The translations under genes were made by a program, and so were the position numbers. Under the pieces are notes generated by a model. That model was not told where the DNA came from, made no database searches, and worked only from the letters and a program-made list of their open reading frames with translations. This document shows, in pieces, positions 1 to 7,856 of a stretch of 54,654 bases of DNA. The stretch is taken from positions 1-54,654 of the forward strand of contig JAPYUP010000009.1 in NCBI GenBank assembly GCA_029940695.1. Reading direction: 5' to 3'. Each line of letters opens with the position of its first letter. The stretch's first letter is position 1. Source of the DNA: Candidatus Thalassarchaeaceae archaeon (GTDB lineage Archaea > Thermoplasmatota > Poseidoniia > Poseidoniales > Thalassarchaeaceae).

Positions 1-1303
1 TACTGAGTGCGCCGGGCCCACCCAAGACGTGCTCGCCACGGGCGAGCTCGGTGAGTAGGTCCGGGTCCGCATGCGGTCGGACACCAGTCTCGGAAGGATG
101 CTGTTCTGGCTCGTCGAATACGCGGATGGAGGCCTGAAGAGAGAGGGAGCGCAGACCCTCAAGTGAGAATGCGTCGGGACCATGGGGCAAGTTTGCAAGC
201 GATGCGAGCCAATGTCCCAGTGAGTGGGAGGTGACGGGTGCCTGAGAGGGTGGCAACGGTATTCCGAGGTCGCGCAACGCACGCTCCCAACGAGGTCTGT
301 TGGACTCCAAGGCAGGATCTACGATGATGACTCGGTCTTTCTCACTCGACTCCAAGTGCTCGCGCGCTAGGCCGACAGCCGCATCGAAGGAATGGTCCTC
401 CCTCTTCAGAAGCAGGCGTCTGACGCTACCAGTCTGAACAGATGCGTCAGGCTCGTGGGACGGAACCCAACTCGGCAGCTCTGAGGAGGTCGTGATGGGG
501 TGCTCGTCCACCAGCAGGTGGCCGTGGTGGCCGAGCCTGAAGTTGCCCGGATGGGTCAATTGGTGGACAGGACAGTGCTTCGACAAGGCTAGCATGATCT
601 CTGCGTGGGCTCGGGGTATCTCGGGAGGGTGGTCCAGCATGATAATGCCGTCGGCATCTGCGATGGTGAACGGCTCAGAGCCGTCATCCAGACCTTCGAC
701 AATGCGAGAGGAGACCATGTCGGGGTGGGTTCCGCGGAGATTCTTCTCGAGCCTCCTGAGTATCATCCTGAAGGATCCGATTCCGGGACCGTCCCAGCTC
801 TTGGCAGCTGACTCACTGGACAGGAGGGAGTGCAGTCCGGCCAGAGCTGCTGTCTTGCCTCTGCCCCAATTCATGTCCGGCAGCGGGTTAATCACAGGGA
901 AGGCTAGCCCCGCCGCCTCCTTTCGGCACGCCTCGTGCAGAACCAAATCGAAGGCGCCCTCCTTCGATAACAGCCTAGGCAGGCGCAGATCCGCTACCAA
1001 GGAGGACTTCAGTGAGTCGATGGTGTGGTGCAGCGTCCGGTCGATAATCCCCTCAGCATCTATCATGGACAGAGTCTGCTTGCGGGATTCCTCAGTCGGA
1101 TATACCACCAGAATCAGTCCGGGGCCACCCGATTCTATGTTGGTCGGGTCCAGTGACTGTTGCATCATATGCTGTATGAGCCACGGCGGGATTGGCCCAC
1201 GGGAGACCTCTTCACTAGTCACGCATTGTTCCTCTGACGCTATCATGCCATCACCGAGCATATGCCATGCTCGGCCGGGGTTATTCAACCCAACTGAAAA
1301 CAT
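1..1303 (-). CDS. AddB/RecB-like recombination protein (partial, 3' end off window)
   Basis: An uninterrupted minus-strand reading frame enters from the left edge; about 430 N-terminal residues are visible and no stop is reached. I chose the ATG at 1303, 8 bases after the upstream stop; another in-frame ATG lies at 1261. The visible part is soluble and resembles the degenerate helicase half of AddB/RexB proteins: a LxxPRLLS segment followed by a helical insert, then a VIIVDP segment and a helix reading LRDLGIPLPPSQAPVTS, similar to the 'GIP' strand before the active region in AddB-like chains. No Walker A is seen. If right, a PD-(D/E)XK nuclease domain should follow beyond the edge. The assignment is by pattern only; a generic conserved hypothetical is the alternative. 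Confidence 0.45.
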   Translation of the reverse strand, partial: MFSVGLNNPGRAWHMLGDGMIASEEQCVTSEEVSRGPIPPWLIQHMMQQSLDPTNIESGGPGLILVVYPTEESRKQTLSMIDAEGIIDRTLHHTIDSLKSSLVADLRLPRLLSKEGAFDLVLHEACRKEAAGLAFPVINPLPDMNWGRGKTAALAGLHSLLSSESAAKSWDGPGIGSFRMILRRLEKNLRGTHPDMVSSRIVEGLDDGSEPFTIADADGIIMLDHPPEIPRAHAEIMLALSKHCPVHQLTHPGNFRLGHHGHLLVDEHPITTSSELPSWVPSHEPDASVQTGSVRRLLLKREDHSFDAAVGLAREHLESSEKDRVIIVDPALESNRPRWERALRDLGIPLPPSQAPVTSHSLGHWLASLANLPHGPDAFSLEGLRSLSLQASIRVFDEPEQHPSETGVRPHADPDLLTELARGEHVLGGPGALS

Positions 1304-1310
1304 CTCTGTC

Positions 1311-2246
1311 TCAGCGGGGTATAGACTTTCTTCGCAGTGGAGCCAGTGCGGCGAGCATACACAATAGGGTCGCGACGCCTGGGGCAGGGATTACATATCC
1401 ATCGTCGACCACCAAGATATCCGATTCCACTTCCCAATCTACCAAGAGAATCGCTGACATGTCGTTGCCGTCCCATGCCGTGGGGACGTCAATTGCAGTT
1501 GAGCCACTCATCCCATCGAGCTGGACTGCATCGTGCAGGACGTGGAGGTAGTCACCGACCTCGTTAGATCCCTCAGGGAAGTTGGCACTGTCCTCCACAA
1601 ATAGCAGCCAAGCAGTAAGGCTCTCGGTAGGGCAGTCGTCTGCGCATCTGTAACTCATTCCAGTGAGATCCCAAGAGAATTCAGTGGTGGCACCCGAAGT
1701 TGTCGCCGACAGGGACATCGTACCTTCGAACTCGTGGGTCGAGCCAATCCCCAGCGAGGCTATGTAGTCATTCAGGAGGCTATCTGACTTTGAGCTAGTG
1801 CCGAGGTGGAGCCTCTCACCGTCGAATACGGTTGTCGGGGCGAGTCGGGGAGCCCCGCCGATTGTCGTCGAAGCGGCCCCATAGATCGATTCCCAGCGCT
1901 CCTCGGTACCATTGCTGCCAAACGGGTCCTCGACCTCGAACTTGTGCCTGTGGTAGTGGATTCGAACGACGTCGGTATCTCCTATCGCTTCATCGAGGGC
2001 GTGTTCGGTCGTCACGCAGTTGGTGCACCATGTTGCCGTGTAGACCTCAATAACGCGCGAGAGTTCCATCACGTCCATCGAAGCCGAATACTCGGTCGCG
2101 CTCTCTGATAGCGATAGGGACAGGCCACCTATGGTTCCTCCCTGTACACCTTCGCGTGCGTCGTCCCACACACTCTCACTCGCCGCCGAGGCTTGTATTG
2201 GGAGAATTATGAGGCCGACCATCAGCAGGGCTGCGAGCGCTCTCAT
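1311..2246 (-). CDS. Secreted thioredoxin-fold protein with C-terminal anchor
   Basis: 311 residues. A signal peptide (residues about 1-22, ending ASAA) precedes a thioredoxin-like domain whose redox motif WCTNC sits near residue 73, after a VYTATWC strand typical of the fold. A cis-Pro-like RLAPTTVFDG segment lies near residue 135. The central part (170-290) is beta-rich and unassigned. The C-terminus has the layout PAPG, then a short hydrophobic helix, then an RRK cluster, which looks like a membrane-anchor or sorting tail. Likely role: thiol-disulfide exchange or disulfide-bond handling outside the cell; this is inferred from the fold. It follows threonine aldolase on the same strand after 39 bases. 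Confidence 0.7.
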   Translation of the reverse strand: MRALAALLMVGLIILPIQASAASESVWDDAREGVQGGTIGGLSLSLSESATEYSASMDVMELSRVIEVYTATWCTNCVTTEHALDEAIGDTDVVRIHYHRHKFEVEDPFGSNGTEERWESIYGAASTTIGGAPRLAPTTVFDGERLHLGTSSKSDSLLNDYIASLGIGSTHEFEGTMSLSATTSGATTEFSWDLTGMSYRCADDCPTESLTAWLLFVEDSANFPEGSNEVGDYLHVLHDAVQLDGMSGSTAIDVPTAWDGNDMSAILLVDWEVESDILVVDDGYVIPAPGVATLLCMLAALAPLRRKSIPR

Positions 2247-2285
2247 GGAAACCTCGAAGTGAGAGTGATATTGAACGCTTCCGGG

Positions 2286-3332
2286 TTATTGAGAGGCATC
2301 GAAAGCGGAAATCGCCCTGTCGATATCCTCGTCGGTGATGTGCAGGTGGGCGACGGCTCGGATTGTGGTGTCGTCGATCGTCAATGTGTCTACTCCGTGC
2401 CCCGAGAGGCGCGAGACCAAATCGTCGGCCCCATCCTCTTCGCAGGCGACGTAGACCATGTTCGTCTGGACCTGCTCCAGATCGACCGTGAAGGACGGCA
2501 TCGCGTCGATGGCCTCCGCCAGTCGCCTAGCGCGGGTGTGGTCCTCGGCCAGCCTGCCGATGTTGTTCTCCAAAGCGTAGATTCCCGCGGCGGCGATTAT
2601 CCCTGCTTGGCGCATGCCCCCACCGAACATCTTGCGCCACCGGTACGCGCGGGCAATCATCTCGGAGGAGCCCACCAGCACGCTTCCCACCGGGGCACCG
2701 AGGCCCTTGCTGAGGCAAATCGAAACCGAGTCGTAGTCCCTTGCAAGTCGTGCGGCGTCCTGCCCGGTGGCAACCGAGGCGTTGAAAATCCTCGCTCCGT
2801 CTACGTGGGACCTGCAGCTGTTTTCCCTCGCAACCGCTGCTATTGCGTCCATGGTCTCGAGCGGGTAGCAGGTGCCACCTCCCCTGTTCGATGTGTTCTC
2901 GACGCAAACCATTGAGCCGTTGGGGTAGTGGCCCAAGCTGCCGTCTCCCTTGCGGATTGCCTTCGCTACGTCCGCTGGCTCCATGATTCCCATATTACCA
3001 GAGACAAGGGCTACTGACACTCCCGAGAGAGCGGCGTAGCCCCCGCCCTCGTAGATGTATATGTGGCTGTAGCCCTCTGTGATGATCTCGTCACCTGGCT
3101 CGGTCTGGGCCCTGATTGCGGTGGCGTTGCACATCGTGCCTGAGGAAACGAACAGACCCTTCTCCTTGCCGAGCATCTCCGCCATGCGATTCTGCAGTTC
3201 TATGACCGTGGGATCGTCGCCGAGGACGTCGTCGCCAACGATGGCGGTGGCCATGGCCTCCCTCATCGCTGGCGTTGGCTGGGTAACCGTGTCGCTGCGT
3301 AGGTCGACTCGGTCGCTCGGGTAGTCGCGCAT
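2286..3332 (-). CDS. ltaE: Low-specificity L-threonine aldolase
   Basis: PLP-dependent fold-type I enzyme that cleaves L-threonine/allo-threonine to glycine and acetaldehyde in the cytoplasm. The family signature RSDTVTQPTPAMREAM is at the N-terminus, followed by VGDDVLGDDPT; the HVDGAR segment holds the Asp that contacts the PLP ring, and the Lys in LSKGLGAPVGS is the expected Schiff-base lysine. Length (348 residues from the ATG at 3332) is normal. The frame is open further upstream to a GTG at 3377 that abuts the preceding stop, but the conserved domain starts right after the ATG at 3332, so I prefer that start. It lies directly downstream of the large RCC1 protein gene on the same strand. 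Confidence 0.9.
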   Translation of the reverse strand: MRDYPSDRVDLRSDTVTQPTPAMREAMATAIVGDDVLGDDPTVIELQNRMAEMLGKEKGLFVSSGTMCNATAIRAQTEPGDEIITEGYSHIYIYEGGGYAALSGVSVALVSGNMGIMEPADVAKAIRKGDGSLGHYPNGSMVCVENTSNRGGGTCYPLETMDAIAAVARENSCRSHVDGARIFNASVATGQDAARLARDYDSVSICLSKGLGAPVGSVLVGSSEMIARAYRWRKMFGGGMRQAGIIAAAGIYALENNIGRLAEDHTRARRLAEAIDAMPSFTVDLEQVQTNMVYVACEEDGADDLVSRLSGHGVDTLTIDDTTIRAVAHLHITDEDIDRAISAFDASQ

Positions 3333-3377
3333 GGATGCCCTAGCGCTCTGTTTCACATAACTCGTGCGCTTCGGCAC

Positions 3378-6300
3378 TCATCGCTTGGATCTCACGTCCT
3401 CGGAGTACATGTAGGACCTCTTGCGGGAACTCTGTTCCTCCTTCTTCCTATTGGCCAGATACATGATTGCTAGGGAGCCGCCCAGCACGGCGGGAACGGC
3501 GAACATGAGGAAAGTGAGCCACAGCGGCCTATCCGGCTTGTTGCAGGCAGTCTGGCCGTCGAGCTCTTGGGTCTCCCCTGAGGGGCACTTCAGCTGCTCG
3601 ATAGCCCCGGCCTCGGGCACATAGTAGCCTGGTTCAGCATCATTGCAGGCCGTTCTTCCTGAGCCCTCTTGGTACTTGCCCGGCTGGCAGGGCATCTCAG
3701 ACATCGAGCCCGTATCGTTCACGAAGTTGCCGGGCGATGCATCGAAGCATCCCTCTTGGCCGCCCTCAGGCTGGAAGCTGCCGGGCTTGCAGGTGCTCTG
3801 GGACAATGCCCCTTCCTCGGGGACGTGATGCCCGGGCATGGCCTCGGTGCAGCTGTCCTGTCCCTCCGATGCCTGGAAGGTCCCCCCGGAGCATGGCGTT
3901 TGGCCCGCGGCGCCCTCGCCCGGGACGTGGCTTCCGGGGCTCGCCGGAACGCACTCGGACTGGCCCGGCTCTGATTGGTAGGAGCCCGGCGGGCACGGGG
4001 TCTGCTCCGTTGAGCCGGACTCGTTGACGAAGTGCCCGGGAGAAGCCTCCATGCAGGACGATTCGCCCTGGCCGGACTGATACTTCCCCGGAGGGCATGG
4101 GGACGGTGCAGAGGATCCGTCGGCGCTCACAACCTGCCCCGGAGGCGCCTGCTGGCACCCCTCTCCGCCCGAGCCCTCCTGGTACTCGCCCGTTGGGCAA
4201 GGGGTCTGGATGGTCGCACCGTCTAGGCTCACGTAGTTGCCCGGTTCGGCCTGTGTGCAGTTAGACTGTCCAGGTTCTGAGGAGAACGTGCCTGCCGAGC
4301 AGGGTGATTGGGAGGTCGCGCCAACGAGGGAAGAGTAGTTGCCCGGGTCCGCCTGAATGCAGGAGGTCTGCCCGGCCTCGGACTGGTACGTTCCAGGCTC
4401 GCAAGGAATCTGGTTCCCTGTTCCTTCGGCATCTGTGTAGTGGCCTTGCTCAACTGTTAAACAGGAGGTCTGACCGGTGTCTGGCTGGAATTGGCCCGGC
4501 AGGCATGGCGTCTGGGATGTCTGCTGTGAGCCAGATACGAAGTAGCCGGGAGATGCGTCCGCGCACTGCGCTTGGCCTGGTTCGGCCGAGAAGTTGCCGG
4601 GCCCACACGCCTCCTGAGCAGATGCGCCCGCAGATGGTGCCTGGAATCCGCGGGTGGTGTCGAAGCAAGAGGTCGCTCCCAACAAAAACTGGTAGGTCCC
4701 GGGGGAGCATGGGGTCTGGTTGTGGGCCCCCTCACCCACTACGAAGTGCCCGGCATCGGCTTGGATGCATCCAGTTGCGCCATGGTTGGGTTGGTAGTAA
4801 CCGGGTTGGCATTGGTACTGGAGGGTGGATGCGCTTGCCGAACTGTAGTTACCCGGGTCCGCCTGGAGGCAGGAGGTCTGGTTGCCCAGCGGTTGGTAGT
4901 AACCGGGTTGGCATTGGGTTTGGCTGGACGCTGCGGTCGTGTTGACAAAGTGGCCAGGGGTCGCTATGATGCAGTCTACCTGCCCCGAGTCCGGCTGGAA
5001 AGAGCCCACGTCGCAGGGGAACTGCTCGCTGTCCACGGCGTACCAGCCAGGGTCGGTCTCTATGCAAGTCACTCCTGAAGCGTAAGTCCCGACGGGGCAC
5101 CCATCGGGGAATGAATCGAAGAGGTTGACTATCCCATCGTCGTCATTGTCTCTCTCGCTCATCAGGGCGTGCCAACCGTACTCGGCCCCGATATCGACGT
5201 ATGCTGGGATATCACTGTCATTGCCTTCGCCGAGCCCGAGGGCTCCCTCTCCGTGCGCTCCCCAGCAGTAGACGGATGCGTTGGTCGCCACCGCGCAGGA
5301 GTGCTTGTTGCCTGTCGTTATCTCGGCTACCCCGAGTCCAGATGGCATCTGGACGCTGACGGGGGTTGAACTGTTGTTAGTGGTGCCGTCACCGAGCTGC
5401 CCGTAGTCGTTCCTCCCCCAGCAGTAAGCGCTACTGTCATCGAGAATCGCGCAGGTATGGAAGGTGCCCGCGTCTATCGAGATCGCCGTCCTCCCAGGGG
5501 GCAGAGATGCGGCCCTTGGGTAAATCGAGCTGTTGTTGGTGCCGTCACCGAATTGCCCTTGAGTATTGTTCCCCCAGCAATACACCAAACCGTCGTCGAG
5601 GATGCCACAGGTGTGCTTGAAGCCAATATCGAGCGCAACCAACGAGCGGTTCGCGGGGAGTACCGAAATAACCATGGGGGCGTCCACGCTTTCGTTGGTC
5701 CCAATACCGAGGTGGCCGTTCATGTTCAGACCCCAGCACATTCCGCTACCGTTGTCGAGGATGACACAGGACGCGTCCAAGGCAGCGTTGACCGCTACGG
5801 CGGTCCGTCCGGGAGGGAGTTCGATGTGGGTTGGGGTATGATGACCTCCAGTAGGAAAGCCATCGCCCACTTGTCCGTTGTCGTCCCTCCCCCAGCAGTA
5901 GAGGGTCTGGTCGACCGCTATGGCGCAAGTGTGGTGGATACCGGTGACAATAGTGAGGGCGGACTTCCCTCCCAATGTGCTTGGCCCGTGGGGGCTATTG
6001 CACCACCCGCCACAGGAGAAATGGCTGTGCCCGATCTGGCCGTTGAAGTCCTCCCCCCAGCAGTAGAAGGAGCCGTTTGACACTATCATGCAGCTGTGAT
6101 GGCCGTCGCCGCCACTCATCTCCACAGCGGTCGGTGGATAAGTTGGCATATTGACGGCTACAGGCTCATGTACGGTGTAAGAACCCCCGTTTCCGAGGTA
6201 TCCCGTCCCTCCCTTCCCCCAGCACTTCATCCCATTGGTGTCCATCACCACGCAGGTGTAGTTGTATCCTGCTCCGATTGCAGTCAGAGAGTATATGGAT

Positions 6301-6470
6301 CCATGGGTTGAGCCAGGGAAGTTCAGGCCCGAATGGGTATTGAGGGGGCTATCCTCTTCGGCCAGTTCGGCCCTATCATCAGAGTAGAACGTCGATGACG
6401 CTGACATGCCAAGAAGCAGGAGGACTAGGGCGATTGGCAGGGCGCTGTGGCGTCCGTCTCGCGCGCCCAT
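3378..6470 (-). CDS. Giant surface protein: RCC1 propeller plus GCC2/GCC3-like Cys repeats, membrane anchored
   Basis: 1030 residues. A signal peptide (about 1-28) is followed by seven RCC1-type repeats (about 55-445), each carrying a CWG....G.(L/I/V/F)G.G motif, enough for a complete 7-blade beta-propeller. A short DNDDDG Ca-binding-like loop follows near residue 443. Residues 455-975 hold 16 units of about 34 residues with the pattern C.PG.YQ...GQ..C..A.PG.(Y/F)V, resembling the ephrin-receptor-like GCC2/GCC3 module; the two cysteines per unit suggest disulfides outside the cell. One transmembrane helix (about 983-1005) and a short basic tail close the protein, so the ectodomain faces outward. 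Adhesion or partner binding is an inference; no catalytic site is visible. Confidence 0.8.
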   Translation of the reverse strand: MGARDGRHSALPIALVLLLLGMSASSTFYSDDRAELAEEDSPLNTHSGLNFPGSTHGSIYSLTAIGAGYNYTCVVMDTNGMKCWGKGGTGYLGNGGSYTVHEPVAVNMPTYPPTAVEMSGGDGHHSCMIVSNGSFYCWGEDFNGQIGHSHFSCGGWCNSPHGPSTLGGKSALTIVTGIHHTCAIAVDQTLYCWGRDDNGQVGDGFPTGGHHTPTHIELPPGRTAVAVNAALDASCVILDNGSGMCWGLNMNGHLGIGTNESVDAPMVISVLPANRSLVALDIGFKHTCGILDDGLVYCWGNNTQGQFGDGTNNSSIYPRAASLPPGRTAISIDAGTFHTCAILDDSSAYCWGRNDYGQLGDGTTNNSSTPVSVQMPSGLGVAEITTGNKHSCAVATNASVYCWGAHGEGALGLGEGNDSDIPAYVDIGAEYGWHALMSERDNDDDGIVNLFDSFPDGCPVGTYASGVTCIETDPGWYAVDSEQFPCDVGSFQPDSGQVDCIIATPGHFVNTTAASSQTQCQPGYYQPLGNQTSCLQADPGNYSSASASTLQYQCQPGYYQPNHGATGCIQADAGHFVVGEGAHNQTPCSPGTYQFLLGATSCFDTTRGFQAPSAGASAQEACGPGNFSAEPGQAQCADASPGYFVSGSQQTSQTPCLPGQFQPDTGQTSCLTVEQGHYTDAEGTGNQIPCEPGTYQSEAGQTSCIQADPGNYSSLVGATSQSPCSAGTFSSEPGQSNCTQAEPGNYVSLDGATIQTPCPTGEYQEGSGGEGCQQAPPGQVVSADGSSAPSPCPPGKYQSGQGESSCMEASPGHFVNESGSTEQTPCPPGSYQSEPGQSECVPASPGSHVPGEGAAGQTPCSGGTFQASEGQDSCTEAMPGHHVPEEGALSQSTCKPGSFQPEGGQEGCFDASPGNFVNDTGSMSEMPCQPGKYQEGSGRTACNDAEPGYYVPEAGAIEQLKCPSGETQELDGQTACNKPDRPLWLTFLMFAVPAVLGGSLAIMYLANRKKEEQSSRKRSYMYSEDVRSKR
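3540..5110 (-). repeat. Tandem ~102-bp repeats encoding 34-residue Cys-rich units
   Basis: Sixteen tandem units inside the surface-protein gene. Units in the 3' half (3600-4400) are closer to each other than those near 5000, for example CPPGKYQ, CPPGSYQ, CQPGKYQ starts. Such an array can expand or contract by recombination and is also a place where short-read assembly can miscount units. Confidence 0.75.
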
Positions 6471-6576
6471 GGGGCCTGACGCTCGCTGGGAGTATTAACG
6501 GTTGTTCGGAAATCCCATTGGGGATTCGTATGGAGGGGAAGGTCAAACTCATTTGTCCGTAGCGCCACGCGATTGC

Positions 6577-7815
6577 ATGGGTAGTGGGGGCGCGTTCCGC
6601 GAGGTCCCCTATATGGGGGTAATCTGGGTCGTGGCCGAGGCCCACAAGCGTGGTTTCTGGAACGGTAACCCGGACTGGTGCAACCTAGGCCAGGGGCAAC
6701 CCGAGATCGGTGAGATGGAAGGGGCGCCTGAGCGCCTGCGCTCGGTCGTGATAGAGCCTGAGGACCAAGCTTACGGGCCTATCAACGGCACCGACGAGAT
6801 GCGCCAGGCGGTCGCCGACCACTACAACCGACTCTACCGCCGAGGCAAGAAGTCGTACGGGGCCTCCAACGTCGGCATCGCTCAGGGGGGCCGCCTGATG
6901 CTGAGCCGAATCTTCGGTGCCGTCCAAGGCAGGATGGGGTACCAAGTTCCGGACTACACGGCCTATCAGGACATGATGGACTACGCCTCTAACCGACTTG
7001 AGCCAATGCTGATCCCAACGGTCGAGGAGAGTAACTTCTGCATTCCATCCGACGAGTTTGCCAATGCCGCCAAGGGCCTCGACTGCTATCTAGTCTCCAA
7101 CCCCTGCAACCCAACAGGCCACGTAATCCTAGGCGATGAGTTGGCCTCCTACTGCGAGACAGCTCGCAGAGAAGATTGCACCCTAATCATGGACGAGTTT
7201 TACTCCCACTTCATCTACGAGGGTGACCAACCTGGCAGCGGCCCGGTCTCATCGGCCCAGTACGTCGAAGACCCGGATACGGACCCAATCCTAGTGATTG
7301 ACGGGCTTACAAAGTCGTTCCGCTACCCTGGTTGGCGTCTGGGATGGGTGCTCGGGCCACCCGGAGTTATCGAAACGCTCGGCAGGGCGGCCAGCGCAAT
7401 TGATGGCGGTCCCAGCAGAATCGTCCAGAGGATAGCGTTGCGGGCTCTCGAGCCGGGCTATGCAGACCAAGAGACTAGCGCGCTGCGCGAAATATTCGCT
7501 ATGAAGCGGAACATGATGGTGGAGCGCTTGACTAAGATGGGGATGCGCTGCCTGCCGGGAGCCGGGACTTTCTACGTCTGGGCCTGCGTAGAGGAACTGC
7601 CCGAGCCGCTTAACGATGGCATGGGAATGTTCTGGGCCGCTCTCGATAGGAAGGTAATGACCGTCCCAGGTGAGTTCTTCGACGTCAACCCGGGAGGCGA
7701 GAGGAAGGGCGAGAGTCCGTTCCGCCAATGGGTGAGGTTCTCCTTCGGTCCTCCGATGGAGAATGTTGACCTAGGACTAAACCGTCTCGAAAATCTTCTC
7801 ATGGACAACAGTTGA
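6577..7815 (+). CDS. PLP-dependent aminotransferase, class I/II
   Basis: 412 residues from the ATG at 6577; the frame is open to 6502 but homology-like sequence (FREVPYMGVIWV) begins just after 6577. Fold-type I features are in order: NLGQGQPE near the N-terminus, the AYGPINGTDEMRQAVADHY substrate-loop region, SNPCNPTGHV (the NPxNPTG motif), MDEFYSHF with the Asp and Tyr that bind the cofactor, and GLTKSFRYPGWRLGW containing the PLP lysine and the conserved Arg region. The carboxylate-binding Arg is expected in WVRFSFG near the end. Substrate cannot be read from the sequence; aspartate- or aromatic-type amino donors are most usual. It is the first gene of the plus-strand pair with the coiled-coil protein downstream. 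Confidence 0.85.
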   Translation: MGSGGAFREVPYMGVIWVVAEAHKRGFWNGNPDWCNLGQGQPEIGEMEGAPERLRSVVIEPEDQAYGPINGTDEMRQAVADHYNRLYRRGKKSYGASNVGIAQGGRLMLSRIFGAVQGRMGYQVPDYTAYQDMMDYASNRLEPMLIPTVEESNFCIPSDEFANAAKGLDCYLVSNPCNPTGHVILGDELASYCETARREDCTLIMDEFYSHFIYEGDQPGSGPVSSAQYVEDPDTDPILVIDGLTKSFRYPGWRLGWVLGPPGVIETLGRAASAIDGGPSRIVQRIALRALEPGYADQETSALREIFAMKRNMMVERLTKMGMRCLPGAGTFYVWACVEELPEPLNDGMGMFWAALDRKVMTVPGEFFDVNPGGERKGESPFRQWVRFSFGPPMENVDLGLNRLENLLMDNS

Positions 7816-7826
7816 TTTGGTCAAAT

Positions 7827-7835
7827 CCTTAAGTG
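7827..7835 (+). promoter_or_regulatory. Candidate TATA element for the coiled-coil protein
   Basis: CCTTAAGTG centred about 26 bases before the GTG at 7857, the spacing of an archaeal TATA box to a start site, which would give a leaderless transcript. The assignment rests on spacing and AT content only. Confidence 0.35.
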
Positions 7836-7856
7836 ATGGTTTGACTCCAAGAGTCC

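Noticed and set aside
492-1367. 291-codon plus-strand frame at the left end
   Set aside because: It is opposite the partial AddB-like gene; its product is Ser/Pro/Cys-rich with no domain, while the minus frame reads like a real protein.
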